A DNA stretch of 20,902 nt from an uncultured Alphaproteobacteria bacterium (GTDB lineage: Bacteria > Pseudomonadota > Alphaproteobacteria > RF32 > CAG-239), in the NCBI GenBank assembly GCA_944392185.1, contig CALXVW010000038.1, positions 1 through 20,902 on the forward strand, written 5' to 3'. A model generated the notes under the pieces. The model did not search any database. It was not told the origin of the DNA and was given only the letters and a program-made list of their open reading frames with translations. A program made the position numbers and the translations under genes. This document shows positions 1-6,964 of this stretch, one piece after another. The number at the start of each line of letters is the position of its first letter. Position 1 is the stretch's first letter.

Positions 1-102
1 GACATTAGCAAGATCGCCATTGGCTCTCCAACTATCAAGACAGCGCTTGTCCCCGCGGCTACACCCAACCGCGTGCCTGCTGGAATGGCCAAAACCAATT
101 GA
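1..102 (+). CDS. Possible C-terminal end of an unidentified protein (partial)
   Basis: The frame starting at base 1 is open for 33 codons and ends at TGA 100-102, 26 bases before the convergent M49-like gene. Its first codon positions are purine-rich, as in coding DNA, and the stretch looks richer in GC than its surroundings. The reverse frame over 98-1 is also open and hydrophobic, with possible TTG starts at 98 and 92, but it has no convincing ribosome binding site. The tail contains the string VPAATPNRVPAGMAKTN, which I do not recognise. Nothing can be said about function, and it may not be a gene. Confidence 0.28.
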   Translation, partial: DISKIAIGSPTIKTALVPAATPNRVPAGMAKTN

Positions 103-128
103 AAAAATCTCAAACAAACTGTAATACA

Positions 129-1829
129 TTAGAAATAAGCCTCAATTTCGATATAGTTTTTAACCCCGAGACTTTGCAAAGTATTGGCAATATAGATTTG
201 CAAGTCTTCCCACTTGGTATATTTATCAATCCAAGCTTTAGCTTTTTGCGGGGAGCGAGAGAGTTGGATTTCAATGGTTTCATCCAAAAGCTTGCTCACT
301 GCCTGCGGCATTTTTTCAAAATCAACTTCAATTTTGCGGTCGCTGTTGATACGGATAGCACCTTTTTCAAGCAAGAAGTTGAAATGGATAAGATCTCCCA
401 CGCGGTGGCTTTCAATCGGCTTGGCTTTTGACAAGAAACGAATAACCCAAGTGGTGTAAATTTTCTTGAGCATCAGCTCATCAATAACACCGCTTTTGAC
501 ATATTCCGGCATCATCACAATAGAAACGATATCGGCCTTGTTTTCTTCAATGATGTGCCGATAAGCTCCCAAGGCATCTTTATAGAAACTGTCAGGCCCC
601 AGGGAATGCCCATTCTCATGCCCGATAACGAAGATGTGGTCCGCCTCATGGTCGTAATATTGATGAAATTCAGGCGCCACCAAGGCTTGCAAGAGTTTTT
701 TATCACGCTCGGCATCAAAGCTCATACGCACCTGGCGGTGGTAAACATTGCGCCTGCCGCCGCCGGTTTTGACCGAGAGCTTGTCATCGTTGGGCAGATT
801 CTCGGCTGTGGTGATAGCGCCGCGGCATTGGGCAAAATCACCCTGCAGAGCGGCCAAGTCAACATCAACCATGGTCTGCTTGAGGTTCTCCCCATCGGTA
901 ATGGTCTGATGATATTTCTCAGCAAAAGGCATTTTTTGCGCCAAAGATTTCATCTGCTCTTTGAAGGTGAGCAATAGTTTTGTTCCTTCTTTGTTGATGA
1001 TGCCTGCTCTGGCGCCCAGCATATCTTTGGCAATGGGCTCAATTCCGGCTTCTTCAAGCAAGGTTTTGAGTTCTACATCATCAAACACGGTCGGCGTGAT
1101 TTCATCATCATAATTCTCTCGGCTGATGGTAAATTCCAGCGGCGTATCTTGCAGCACGGCCCAGTGTTTGTCGGCCAGCATATCCATGTCTTCGTTGTTT
1201 TGCAACAAAGCCTGCGCCTGCCAACCCAAAAAGTCATTAAAAGCCTCATTGGTGGAATAGTGGGCGGCAAGCTCCAACTCGTTGGCAATTTTAGAAAATT
1301 GCGGTGCAAAATATTCGGTATAGTCAATAGCCTTAAGGCCGCCTTTGCCGTCATAGCGAACAAAAGTGCGGGCAGAGAGGAGTTTTTTCACTTCTTCTTT
1401 GCGCCCGTTTTTGAGCATATCTTTCAAAATACGGTGAAATTTCTCAACCTCCAGGTCTTGCGGATAGAAATTTCTGCCCGGCAGCAAATGCACGCCTTCA
1501 AAAATCTCAATCGGCTCTTGGTCAATACCATTATGCCCGCTGGCGCCGTTAAAGGAGTTAAACAGGCGCAAAGCTTTGGCCGCATGGGAGCTGGTTTTGG
1601 CTTCTTGCTCCAGCTCTTTTTTTAGCTCCAGATTGAGTGGGTGGTCCTGCTCCAAGGAAACATCATTCATCATTTTGCAGGCTCTCACCAAATAGTGCAG
1701 AGCTTTTTTATCCCCTTCCGCCAAAGCCAGGTAGCCCGGAAAATTCTCATCAATCAGCTTCACCTTGCGAAGCCGATTAGCAAAGATATCATCAAGTTTT
1801 TCTTCAGGAATGGCAATTTTATATTTCAT
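129..1829 (-). CDS. M49-like (dipeptidyl peptidase III family) zinc metallohydrolase
   Basis: Predicted 566-residue zinc hydrolase. The core is H404-E-N-G-H408 followed by LGP, then E428-E429-N-K-A-D about 20 residues later. H404 and H408 would be zinc ligands, E405 the catalytic base and E429 the third ligand. From family knowledge, this HExxH...EExKAD layout matches the M49-like domain of plant Nudix-hydrolase-3-type proteins and their bacterial relatives better than classic DPP III, whose motif is HExxGH. No signal peptide or membrane segment is visible, so it is probably cytoplasmic. The ATG overlaps the stop of the MEMO-AMMECR1 gene by one base (TAATG), with GGAGG just upstream inside that gene, which indicates translational coupling. 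Substrate is unknown. The family call is firm; peptidase activity is inference. Confidence 0.82.
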   Translation of the reverse strand: MKYKIAIPEEKLDDIFANRLRKVKLIDENFPGYLALAEGDKKALHYLVRACKMMNDVSLEQDHPLNLELKKELEQEAKTSSHAAKALRLFNSFNGASGHNGIDQEPIEIFEGVHLLPGRNFYPQDLEVEKFHRILKDMLKNGRKEEVKKLLSARTFVRYDGKGGLKAIDYTEYFAPQFSKIANELELAAHYSTNEAFNDFLGWQAQALLQNNEDMDMLADKHWAVLQDTPLEFTISRENYDDEITPTVFDDVELKTLLEEAGIEPIAKDMLGARAGIINKEGTKLLLTFKEQMKSLAQKMPFAEKYHQTITDGENLKQTMVDVDLAALQGDFAQCRGAITTAENLPNDDKLSVKTGGGRRNVYHRQVRMSFDAERDKKLLQALVAPEFHQYYDHEADHIFVIGHENGHSLGPDSFYKDALGAYRHIIEENKADIVSIVMMPEYVKSGVIDELMLKKIYTTWVIRFLSKAKPIESHRVGDLIHFNFLLEKGAIRINSDRKIEVDFEKMPQAVSKLLDETIEIQLSRSPQKAKAWIDKYTKWEDLQIYIANTLQSLGVKNYIEIEAYF

Positions 1830-3382
1830 TATTCACTAACCTCCACCGTGCGGAAACGAAAGATTTTAACGTTATCTGACCAATAAGAAGGACTGAGCCC
1901 GGCCTTAATTTTCAAGTTGTTCAAAAACTCTTGTTTTTGTGGAATTTGCTTCCAAACCGAGGGCAGAAAAAGCCCTTGTCTGTCGCCGTCAATCAAAACC
2001 AGTCCATCTGTACCGGGAATGATTTGACTAAGCAAATCTTCCTCACTTTTGAACTTGATTTTCTCATAGCTGGAAAGAAGAGAGATACTGGCCTTAACTT
2101 GCGGCAATTCGGCCTCATTTAAGGGAGCAAAGCGGCTGTCCTCATTAGCGGCGGCAAAAGTGTTTTGGGCAATATCCAAAGCAATGGCCTGGTCCGGCAA
2201 CAAAGAGCCGATACAGCCACGCAGCTCGCCGTTTTTTGTAAGAGTTACAAAAGCAGCGCCTTTGTCAAACAAGACATTGGGATATTCTTCTCTTGAGGGG
2301 GTATAGTGCTTGCCTAAAACCGCATCACTAAGAGAAAGTTTAACAATTTTGATGAGGTTTTCTTTATTGTGGCGGGCAAAGTTATTCAAATTTTCAACTT
2401 CTTGCTCCAAAGGAGAAAGTTCTGGCCCGGGAGTTTCTTTTCCGGCAAAAACCCACGCGGCATAGCCGACCACGCTGTTTGTTTCTCCGCTGACATCCCC
2501 GGAATTAGCCATATCCAAAAGCTTGGGGCGCAGGCCTTCTTTTTTCGCCAAAATCATGGCTGTATTGATGCCGATAGCCCCGCAAGATTGGTGCTCATCC
2601 AAGGGCAAACCTTGCTCCACCATTTGTGCGGTTGTGCTGTCTACCTTTTTGGCTGTGTCAGAGTCCAGATAATGGGAAAGATCAGCCGAAATCACGAGCA
2701 GGGTGTCATTTTGCTTTAGCAGAGGAGCTAAACCAGCCGCCAAAATTTCAGGCTCCATCTGCCCGTAAAGAATGGGCAAAATGGTAAATTTTTTGAGCAC
2801 TTTTTGCAAGAAAGGCAATTGCACTTCCAAAGAATGTTCATCTTTATGGGCTTTGTCATTATAAACAAATCCGGGCTTTGCCGCCAAAAATTGAGTTAAT
2901 TCTTTATCTGTCGGCACCTCTCCCAGCGGAGTTTTGAATTTTGCCGCAGAGGACAAAGCGGCACCTTTCACCGCCACTCTATGCGCCGGCCCGACTAAAA
3001 TAACTCTCCTAATCTCGGAGCCAAAGGGCAAAAGTTGCTGATAAGCTTTAGCAGCCACTTGCGCCGAATACATATACCCGGCGTGCGGCACCACCAAAAT
3101 ATGCGGTCGTTTGGTAAGGGTAGGGGCTTTAGTTTGCAAATAACCTTTAACATCTTTTTCCAACTGATAAAAATCAGCCGGATAAAAAAGGCCGGCCACG
3201 GCGGCTTCTCTGGTCGGATTCATATCAGCATCCCTTAAGGCATAATTATTAATAGTTTCAGAGTTAGAAGAAATATAATCTCGAATAAAGAAGAAATTAA
3301 GCAAGATAACGGCAATAATAATGGCGGCAATAAGGATATATTTTGGTAGTTTCTGATAGTCAAAGTCAAAATTATCAAACAT
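1829..3382 (-). CDS. Membrane-anchored MEMO1-AMMECR1 fusion (AmmeMemoRadiSam proteins B+A)
   Basis: A 517-residue two-domain protein. Residues about 15-34 form one hydrophobic anchor. Residues about 57-312 are a MEMO1/LigB-like domain with PHAGY (H100), GPAHR (H134), DEHSLEVQLPF (181-191), SADLSHY (232-238) and C267; the histidines and cysteine match the metal-site positions of the family. Residues about 328-515 are an AMMECR1 domain with the hallmark RGCIG (387-391). These two families are often encoded with a radical SAM protein (the AmmeMemoRadiSam system); no radical SAM gene is in this window. The biochemical function of the system is not established. The gene lies 3 bases after the HAD gene, and its AAAGGAG ribosome site sits in the HAD stop region. 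Whether the two domains face cytoplasm or periplasm cannot be decided from the flanking charges. Confidence 0.9.
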   Translation of the reverse strand: MFDNFDFDYQKLPKYILIAAIIIAVILLNFFFIRDYISSNSETINNYALRDADMNPTREAAVAGLFYPADFYQLEKDVKGYLQTKAPTLTKRPHILVVPHAGYMYSAQVAAKAYQQLLPFGSEIRRVILVGPAHRVAVKGAALSSAAKFKTPLGEVPTDKELTQFLAAKPGFVYNDKAHKDEHSLEVQLPFLQKVLKKFTILPILYGQMEPEILAAGLAPLLKQNDTLLVISADLSHYLDSDTAKKVDSTTAQMVEQGLPLDEHQSCGAIGINTAMILAKKEGLRPKLLDMANSGDVSGETNSVVGYAAWVFAGKETPGPELSPLEQEVENLNNFARHNKENLIKIVKLSLSDAVLGKHYTPSREEYPNVLFDKGAAFVTLTKNGELRGCIGSLLPDQAIALDIAQNTFAAANEDSRFAPLNEAELPQVKASISLLSSYEKIKFKSEEDLLSQIIPGTDGLVLIDGDRQGLFLPSVWKQIPQKQEFLNNLKIKAGLSPSYWSDNVKIFRFRTVEVSE

Positions 3383-3385
3383 CGG

Positions 3386-4051
3386 CTATTCTCCTTTAAG
3401 GCTTTTAAGCAGCTCTGAAAAATTGTCAAAATAGCAAATTTCATCAGATTTATAAGCATCCGCTCCAAACAGTGCTTGGTTGACTCGCACCGGCAAAGCG
3501 TTGGCGCTCAAGGCACAGTCACTGTCTTGGTCGCTGTCGCCCACCATCCATACATTTTGTCTTGAGATTTCAATTTGCGGGAGCAGTCCTCGCAGGGTAT
3601 AGAAAATATGTTCGGGGTAGGGCTTATCTCTGGGAGCCTCGTGCCCACAAACGATTCTCGTAAAAATACTCGGGTCATAAAGCAAAGGCAGCTCAATATC
3701 CAAAAGCCGGCGGTCTTTGTTTGTCATAATCATCACATCTCTGCCCTCGGCCTTCAAGAAGTTCAGAACCTCTTTAGCCCCGGGAAAAGCTTTCACCATG
3801 GCGGGAGTTGCTTTTTTGTAGATTTGCAGATAACGCTCATAGGCTTGATTGGCATTTGCCCCGAACAGATTAGCAAAGTTATCCCAAAGAGAAAGCTTAG
3901 GATCTCTGCGAGCTTTCATCTGGTTCCAATCAGGGAGATTATATTCTTGCAAAACTTGGTTGACCGACTGCAGCACTACCTTGGCATTATCGGCCAAGGT
4001 TCCATCCCAATCAAACAATATATACTGAAGTTTAGCCCTTGCTGGCAGCAT
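3386..4051 (-). CDS. HAD-superfamily phosphatase, phosphoglycolate phosphatase-like
   Basis: A 221-residue haloacid dehalogenase hydrolase. Motif I is FDWDGT (nucleophile D14, acid/base D16), motif II is MTNK (T110), motif III is K143 in RDKPYPE, and motif IV is GDSDQD (D172, D176). The helical cap between motifs I and II (about 20-85) is of the C1 type seen in phosphoglycolate phosphatase and related sugar-phosphate phosphatases. The protein is soluble. It is the first gene of a three-gene operon, with a clear promoter about 40 bases upstream and an AAGGGA ribosome site. Its substrate cannot be read from sequence; a role linked to the downstream MEMO-AMMECR1 protein is only suggested by the tight spacing. 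Confidence 0.88.
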   Translation of the reverse strand: MLPARAKLQYILFDWDGTLADNAKVVLQSVNQVLQEYNLPDWNQMKARRDPKLSLWDNFANLFGANANQAYERYLQIYKKATPAMVKAFPGAKEVLNFLKAEGRDVMIMTNKDRRLLDIELPLLYDPSIFTRIVCGHEAPRDKPYPEHIFYTLRGLLPQIEISRQNVWMVGDSDQDSDCALSANALPVRVNQALFGADAYKSDEICYFDNFSELLKSLKGE

Positions 4052-4088
4052 GATTATATTCCCTTATCCAGATTTTTCTAACCGGCTC

Positions 4089-4117
4089 ATTATAGTAACA
4101 TAGAAGTTGGGTTGCAA
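4089..4117 (-). promoter_or_regulatory. Sigma70-type promoter of the HAD/MEMO-AMMECR1/M49 operon
   Basis: On the minus strand, -35 TTGCAA (4117-4112) and -10 TATAAT (4094-4089) are separated by 17 bases. The -10 is a perfect consensus and the -35 matches 4 of 6. Transcription would start near 4082, giving a leader of about 30 bases. This places the structured block at 4194-4411 outside the operon leader, so that block is not a riboswitch for this operon from this promoter. Confidence 0.7.
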
Positions 4118-4162
4118 GCGCCATTTAAGCTTTATAGAAAACTATTTTTAGGGAATTAGAGC

Positions 4163-4191
4163 TTGAAATCTTAAAAATGTTGGTATAGCAT
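4163..4191 (+). promoter_or_regulatory. Possible promoter for the structured RNA
   Basis: On the plus strand, TTGAAA (4163-4168) is followed after 17 bases by TAGCAT (4186-4191); alternatively TATAGC lies at a spacing of 15. The -10 is imperfect (4 of 6). Transcription would begin near 4198, exactly at the first hairpin of the structured block, which is why I list it. On its own it is weak. Confidence 0.35.
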
Positions 4192-4193
4192 AA

Positions 4194-4411
4194 GCGCAGG
4201 CCAGAGATGGCTTGGGGATGTGAAGGTTCCCGATATTTTATCAGCGGCGGTGTTGGTACCGCCTAAAGCTCTATCAACACCGTTCCGTTATCATTAAACG
4301 GAACGCCGAGACCAGATACAAGTTTATGATGGTCGGAGCAAGTCCAATGATAAAATATCATTTGGGCGGTTATTGCTGGTAATAACTTCCTTCACAAAGC
4401 CCGACCATCAC
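4194..4411 (+). ncRNA. Candidate structured non-coding RNA of unknown class, with a possible pseudoknot
   Basis: This gene-free block contains many perfect inverted repeats. (1) AGGCCA/TGGCTT at 4198-4213, closing a GAGA (GNRA) tetraloop, which favours the plus strand. (2) TGTGAAGG 4219-4226 with CCTTCACA 4389-4396. (3) GGCGGT/ACCGCC 4246-4263, or alternatively CGGTGTTG/CAACACCG 4248-4282. (4) CGTTCCGTT/AACGGAACG 4281-4305. (5) TGATGGTCGG 4327-4336 with CCGACCATCA 4401-4410. (6) A local hairpin 4344-4365; its 4348-4359 part could instead pair with 4232-4243 over 12 bases. (7) GTTATT/AATAAC 4369-4386. Pairings 2 and 5 interleave, so together they form a pseudoknot. No known RNA class was recognised. 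Ends are approximate and transcription is unproven. Confidence 0.5.
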
Positions 4412-4472
4412 CTTATATCAGTCTTTCCTCATACTTTCATATTAGCATTTTTTTTGAAAGACTTCAACCGCC

Positions 4473-4501
4473 AATCGCACAAGGAGCAAAATGCGATTTT
4501 T
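4473..4501 (+). terminator. Weak plus-strand terminator-like hairpin
   Basis: AATCGCA (4473-4479) pairs with TGCGATT (4492-4498) across a 12-base loop, and the T run continues to 4501. It could end the structured RNA, giving a transcript of about 300 bases. The stem is short and AT-rich. The run of eight T at 4448-4455, without a strong stem before it, is an alternative end. Confidence 0.3.
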
Positions 4502-4527
4502 GCGTGCTTATGGGAAATAAATCAAAG

Positions 4528-4553
4528 AAAAAGCCCCACCAAAGAGCAGGGCT
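4528..4553 (-). terminator. Rho-independent terminator of serS
   Basis: Read on the minus strand just after serS: AGCCC, a 12-base loop, GGGCT, then TTTT. The stem is 4553-4549 with 4536-4532. Position and polarity fit termination of serS. Confidence 0.6.
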
Positions 4554-4575
4554 CAAAAATGCATAAGAGAAAAAA

Positions 4576-5856
4576 TTATTTTCCCTTACCGATGACTTTT
4601 TTACCGCCCATATAGGGTTGAAGTTTGGCCGGAATATTAACCGATCCGTCGGCATTTTGGTGGTTTTCAATAAACGGCACCAAAGCGCGCGGGGTGGCAA
4701 TTCCGGTGTTGTTAAGAGTGTGGACGTATTTAACTTTGCCGTCAGCGTTGTCGCGGTAACGCAAGTTGGTTCTGCGCGCCTGCCAATCGGTAATGTTGGA
4801 GCAAGAGTGGGTTTCGCGGTAGCAGTTTTGGCTCGGAACCCAGGCTTCCAAATCATATTGCCGATATTTGGGCGCACCCATATCGCCGGTGCAAATATCC
4901 AAAACCTGGTAGGGCAGCTCAAGATCTTGCAAAACCTCTTCAGAGATGGCCAAAAGTTTTTTGTGCCATTTTTCACTTTCGTTCAAATCATTTTTGCAGA
5001 TAACAAATTGCTCTGTTTTCATAAACTGGTGCACTCTCACCAAGCCTCTGGTGTCTTTACCGGCGGCACCTGCCTCGCGGCGGAAACAAGGAGAGAAGCC
5101 GGCATACAAAATCGGCAATTCGTTTTCGGTCAATATTTCATCAGCGCGCAAAGAGTTCAAAATCAACTCTGCCGTACCGGAGAGGTAGAGATCATCAGCC
5201 GGCATATAGTAGATCTCGTCTCTTGAAAAAGGCAGGTATCCTTGGCCATAAAGAGGACGTTCTTTAGAAATGGAGGGAACGGTGATAACGGTAAAACCAT
5301 TGTCGCGCAATTTATCCAAAACCATCATATGCATGGCGAGTTCAAGTTTGGCCAGGTCATTTTTGATGGCATAGGTACGAGAGCCGGAAACTTTGGCGAT
5401 TCTCTCCATCTCGGACCAATCGTTGAGTTCCATGAGTTCAATATGATCACGAGGGGAGAAATCAAATTTACGCGGTTCTCCCACTTTGCGAATAACCACA
5501 TTGCCGCTTTCATCAGAGCCAACAGGACAATCTTTGCTGGGGTAGTTAGGCATTTTGAGCATTTGCAACTCAAAATCAGCCTCGATTTTGGAGAGTTCTT
5601 CTTGCTCTTTTTTAAGCTCCTCACCAATCTCACGGCTTTTTGCGATGATACTGGGGCGCTCCTCAGCCGAGGCGCTTTTAATAGAGGCGCTAAGCTTGTT
5701 TTTTTCTTCAGCCAAAGCCTGGGATGATGTTTTGAGTTTATTCATCTCCAGATAGGTTGATATTAATTTGTCGACATTTTCAGGAGCAAAACCTTTTTTG
5801 CCCAAGCTTTCTTTAACATAATCGGTGTTTTCGACAATAAATTTAATATCCAGCAT
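4576..5856 (-). CDS. serS: Seryl-tRNA synthetase
   Basis: A 426-residue class II synthetase that charges tRNA-Ser, and tRNA-Sec where present, using ATP in the cytoplasm. Residues about 25-105 form the charged antiparallel coiled-coil arm that grips the long variable arm of tRNA-Ser. Motif 2 begins at F258 (FRREAGAAGKDTRG), and motif 3 lies near the C-terminus (NNTGIATPRALVPFIEN). Length and order are normal for bacterial SerS. The start ATG has an AGGA site about 10 bases upstream. It diverges from trpS and ends in a hairpin terminator, so it is probably transcribed alone. Identification is secure. Confidence 0.97.
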   Translation of the reverse strand: MLDIKFIVENTDYVKESLGKKGFAPENVDKLISTYLEMNKLKTSSQALAEEKNKLSASIKSASAEERPSIIAKSREIGEELKKEQEELSKIEADFELQMLKMPNYPSKDCPVGSDESGNVVIRKVGEPRKFDFSPRDHIELMELNDWSEMERIAKVSGSRTYAIKNDLAKLELAMHMMVLDKLRDNGFTVITVPSISKERPLYGQGYLPFSRDEIYYMPADDLYLSGTAELILNSLRADEILTENELPILYAGFSPCFRREAGAAGKDTRGLVRVHQFMKTEQFVICKNDLNESEKWHKKLLAISEEVLQDLELPYQVLDICTGDMGAPKYRQYDLEAWVPSQNCYRETHSCSNITDWQARRTNLRYRDNADGKVKYVHTLNNTGIATPRALVPFIENHQNADGSVNIPAKLQPYMGGKKVIGKGK

Positions 5857-5878
5857 TTTATTTATTCCTAAAAAGTAA

Positions 5879-5907
5879 TTGATTTAAGTTAAGAGACAGA
5901 GTATCTT
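5879..5907 (+). promoter_or_regulatory. Possible trpS promoter
   Basis: TTGATT (5879-5884), 17 bases, TATCTT (5902-5907). It is correctly placed for trpS with a leader of about 35 bases. No leader peptide, tandem Trp codons or T-box-like element is seen in the short gap. Confidence 0.42.
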
Positions 5908-5925
5908 TTTTGCAAATAAATTCAA
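5898..5925 (-). promoter_or_regulatory. Possible serS promoter
   Basis: On the minus strand, TTGAAT (5925-5920) and TACTCT (5903-5898) are 16 bases apart, within the 94-base gap between serS and trpS. It overlaps the proposed trpS promoter on the other strand. The -35 is good and the -10 mediocre. Confidence 0.35.
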
Positions 5926-5950
5926 CAGAAAAATAAAGGTAAATACTAAA

Positions 5951-6955
5951 ATGTTTGAAGGAAAGACGATTCTAACAGGGGTAAAACCGACAGGTACGCC
6001 GCACTTGGGTAATTATTTGGGAGCCATCAAACCGGCGATAGAACTGGGCAAAAAGGCGTCTCGCCACTATATGTTTATAGCCGACTATCACGCCATTAAT
6101 GCGGAAAAAGATCCGGCAGTTTTGAACGAAAAATTAAAAGAGATTGCCTGCATTTATTTGGCCGGCGGCCTAGACCCCAATCATTCGGTCTTTTACCGTC
6201 AATCAGATATTCCCGAGATTCCTGAGATAACGACAATTTTATATGCCTACACGCCTAAAGGTTTTATGAATAAGGCGCACGCATACAAGGCGGCGGTAGA
6301 TAAAAATCGCGAGGCAGGAAAGCCTGATGATGATGGCATTAATATGGGATTATATACCTATCCGACCCTGATGGCTGCAGATATTCTGACATTTAATACA
6401 GATATTGTGCCGGTGGGCAAAGACCAAATCCAACATGTGGAGATTGCAAGAGATATTGCCGGCGCCATAAATGCTCACTATAATAAAGAGCTGTTGCATC
6501 TGCCGGAATATTATGTTGACGAGCATGTGGCAGTAGTCCCCGGCATTGACGGCCGCAAGATGAGCAAATCTTATGGCAATGTTATTCCTTTGTTTGAGGA
6601 TGACAAAGCCATAAAGAAGGCGATTTTCTCAATCAAGACCGATTCCCGGCCGCTGGAGGAGCCCAAAGACCCTGAGGGAATTTTGGTTTATGAGATTTAT
6701 AAATCAATAGCCGCTCCGGCAGAACTGCAAGAGATGGGCGATGGTCTAAGACAAGGCAAATTGGGCTATGGTCATATCAAAAATATGCTGCTTGACGCGG
6801 TCATCAGAGAGATAAGCGCGGCAAGAGAAAAGTATAATTACTATATGGCTCATTTTGATGAGGTGGAAGAAATGTTGCAAGAAGGCGCCAAGAAGGCGCG
6901 TCCTGTGGCGCAAGAAACGCTAAAACGCCTCAAAGATGCAGTTTTTGGCAGATAG
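5951..6955 (+). CDS. trpS: Tryptophanyl-tRNA synthetase
   Basis: A 334-residue class I synthetase that charges tRNA-Trp. The N-terminus has the family signature TGVKPTGTPHLGNYLGA, with the HIGH-like motif H18-L-G-N21, and the KMSKS loop is exact at 203-207 (GRKMSKSYGN). Length is usual for bacterial TrpS. An AAAGG ribosome site precedes the ATG. The AGGAG of the next gene overlaps the trpS stop codon, so the two genes are probably co-transcribed. Identification is secure. Confidence 0.97.
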   Translation: MFEGKTILTGVKPTGTPHLGNYLGAIKPAIELGKKASRHYMFIADYHAINAEKDPAVLNEKLKEIACIYLAGGLDPNHSVFYRQSDIPEIPEITTILYAYTPKGFMNKAHAYKAAVDKNREAGKPDDDGINMGLYTYPTLMAADILTFNTDIVPVGKDQIQHVEIARDIAGAINAHYNKELLHLPEYYVDEHVAVVPGIDGRKMSKSYGNVIPLFEDDKAIKKAIFSIKTDSRPLEEPKDPEGILVYEIYKSIAAPAELQEMGDGLRQGKLGYGHIKNMLLDAVIREISAAREKYNYYMAHFDEVEEMLQEGAKKARPVAQETLKRLKDAVFGR

Positions 6956-6964
6956 GAGATAACA

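Larger units (their letters stand above)
4052..4575. other. Gene-free interval between the HAD operon and serS
   Basis: About 520 bases with no credible protein gene on either strand. From left to right it holds the HAD operon promoter (minus, 4089-4117), a possible plus-strand promoter (4163-4191), the structured block (about 4194-4411), a run of eight T (4448-4455), a weak plus-strand terminator-like hairpin (4473-4501) and the serS terminator on the minus strand (4528-4553). The open frame over 4373-4615 on the plus strand runs through the serS terminator and end and is not credible. Confidence 0.7.

Noticed and set aside
1..98. Minus-strand hydrophobic frame at the left edge
   Set aside because: Open, but only TTG starts are available, with no convincing ribosome site; it could equally be the shadow of the plus-strand frame ending at 102.
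1149..1625. Plus-strand 158-codon open frame opposite the M49-like gene
   Set aside because: Antisense shadow of a well-supported gene, without ribosome site or recognisable protein. The same applies to 555-977, 3575-4081, 4618-5226 and 5242-5727.
4219..4411. RNase P RNA (rnpB)
   Set aside because: The order of the two interleaved long helices recalls P2 and P4, and GGAGCAAG (4335-4342) matches a conserved RNase P string. The near-universal GAGGAAAGTCC element is missing on this strand, and only about 50 bases lie between the second helix's 5' strand and the first helix's 3' strand, far too few for the catalytic domain.
4082..4411. Riboswitch in the leader of the HAD operon
   Set aside because: A strong minus-strand promoter at 4089-4117 lies downstream of the structured block, so the main transcript would not include it. 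The GAGA tetraloop also favours the plus strand.
4194..4420. tmRNA (including the permuted alphaproteobacterial form)
   Set aside because: GGGGATGTGAAGGTTC is vaguely like a tmRNA 5' end, but there is no tag-coding frame, no T-arm and no CCA-ended acceptor sequence.
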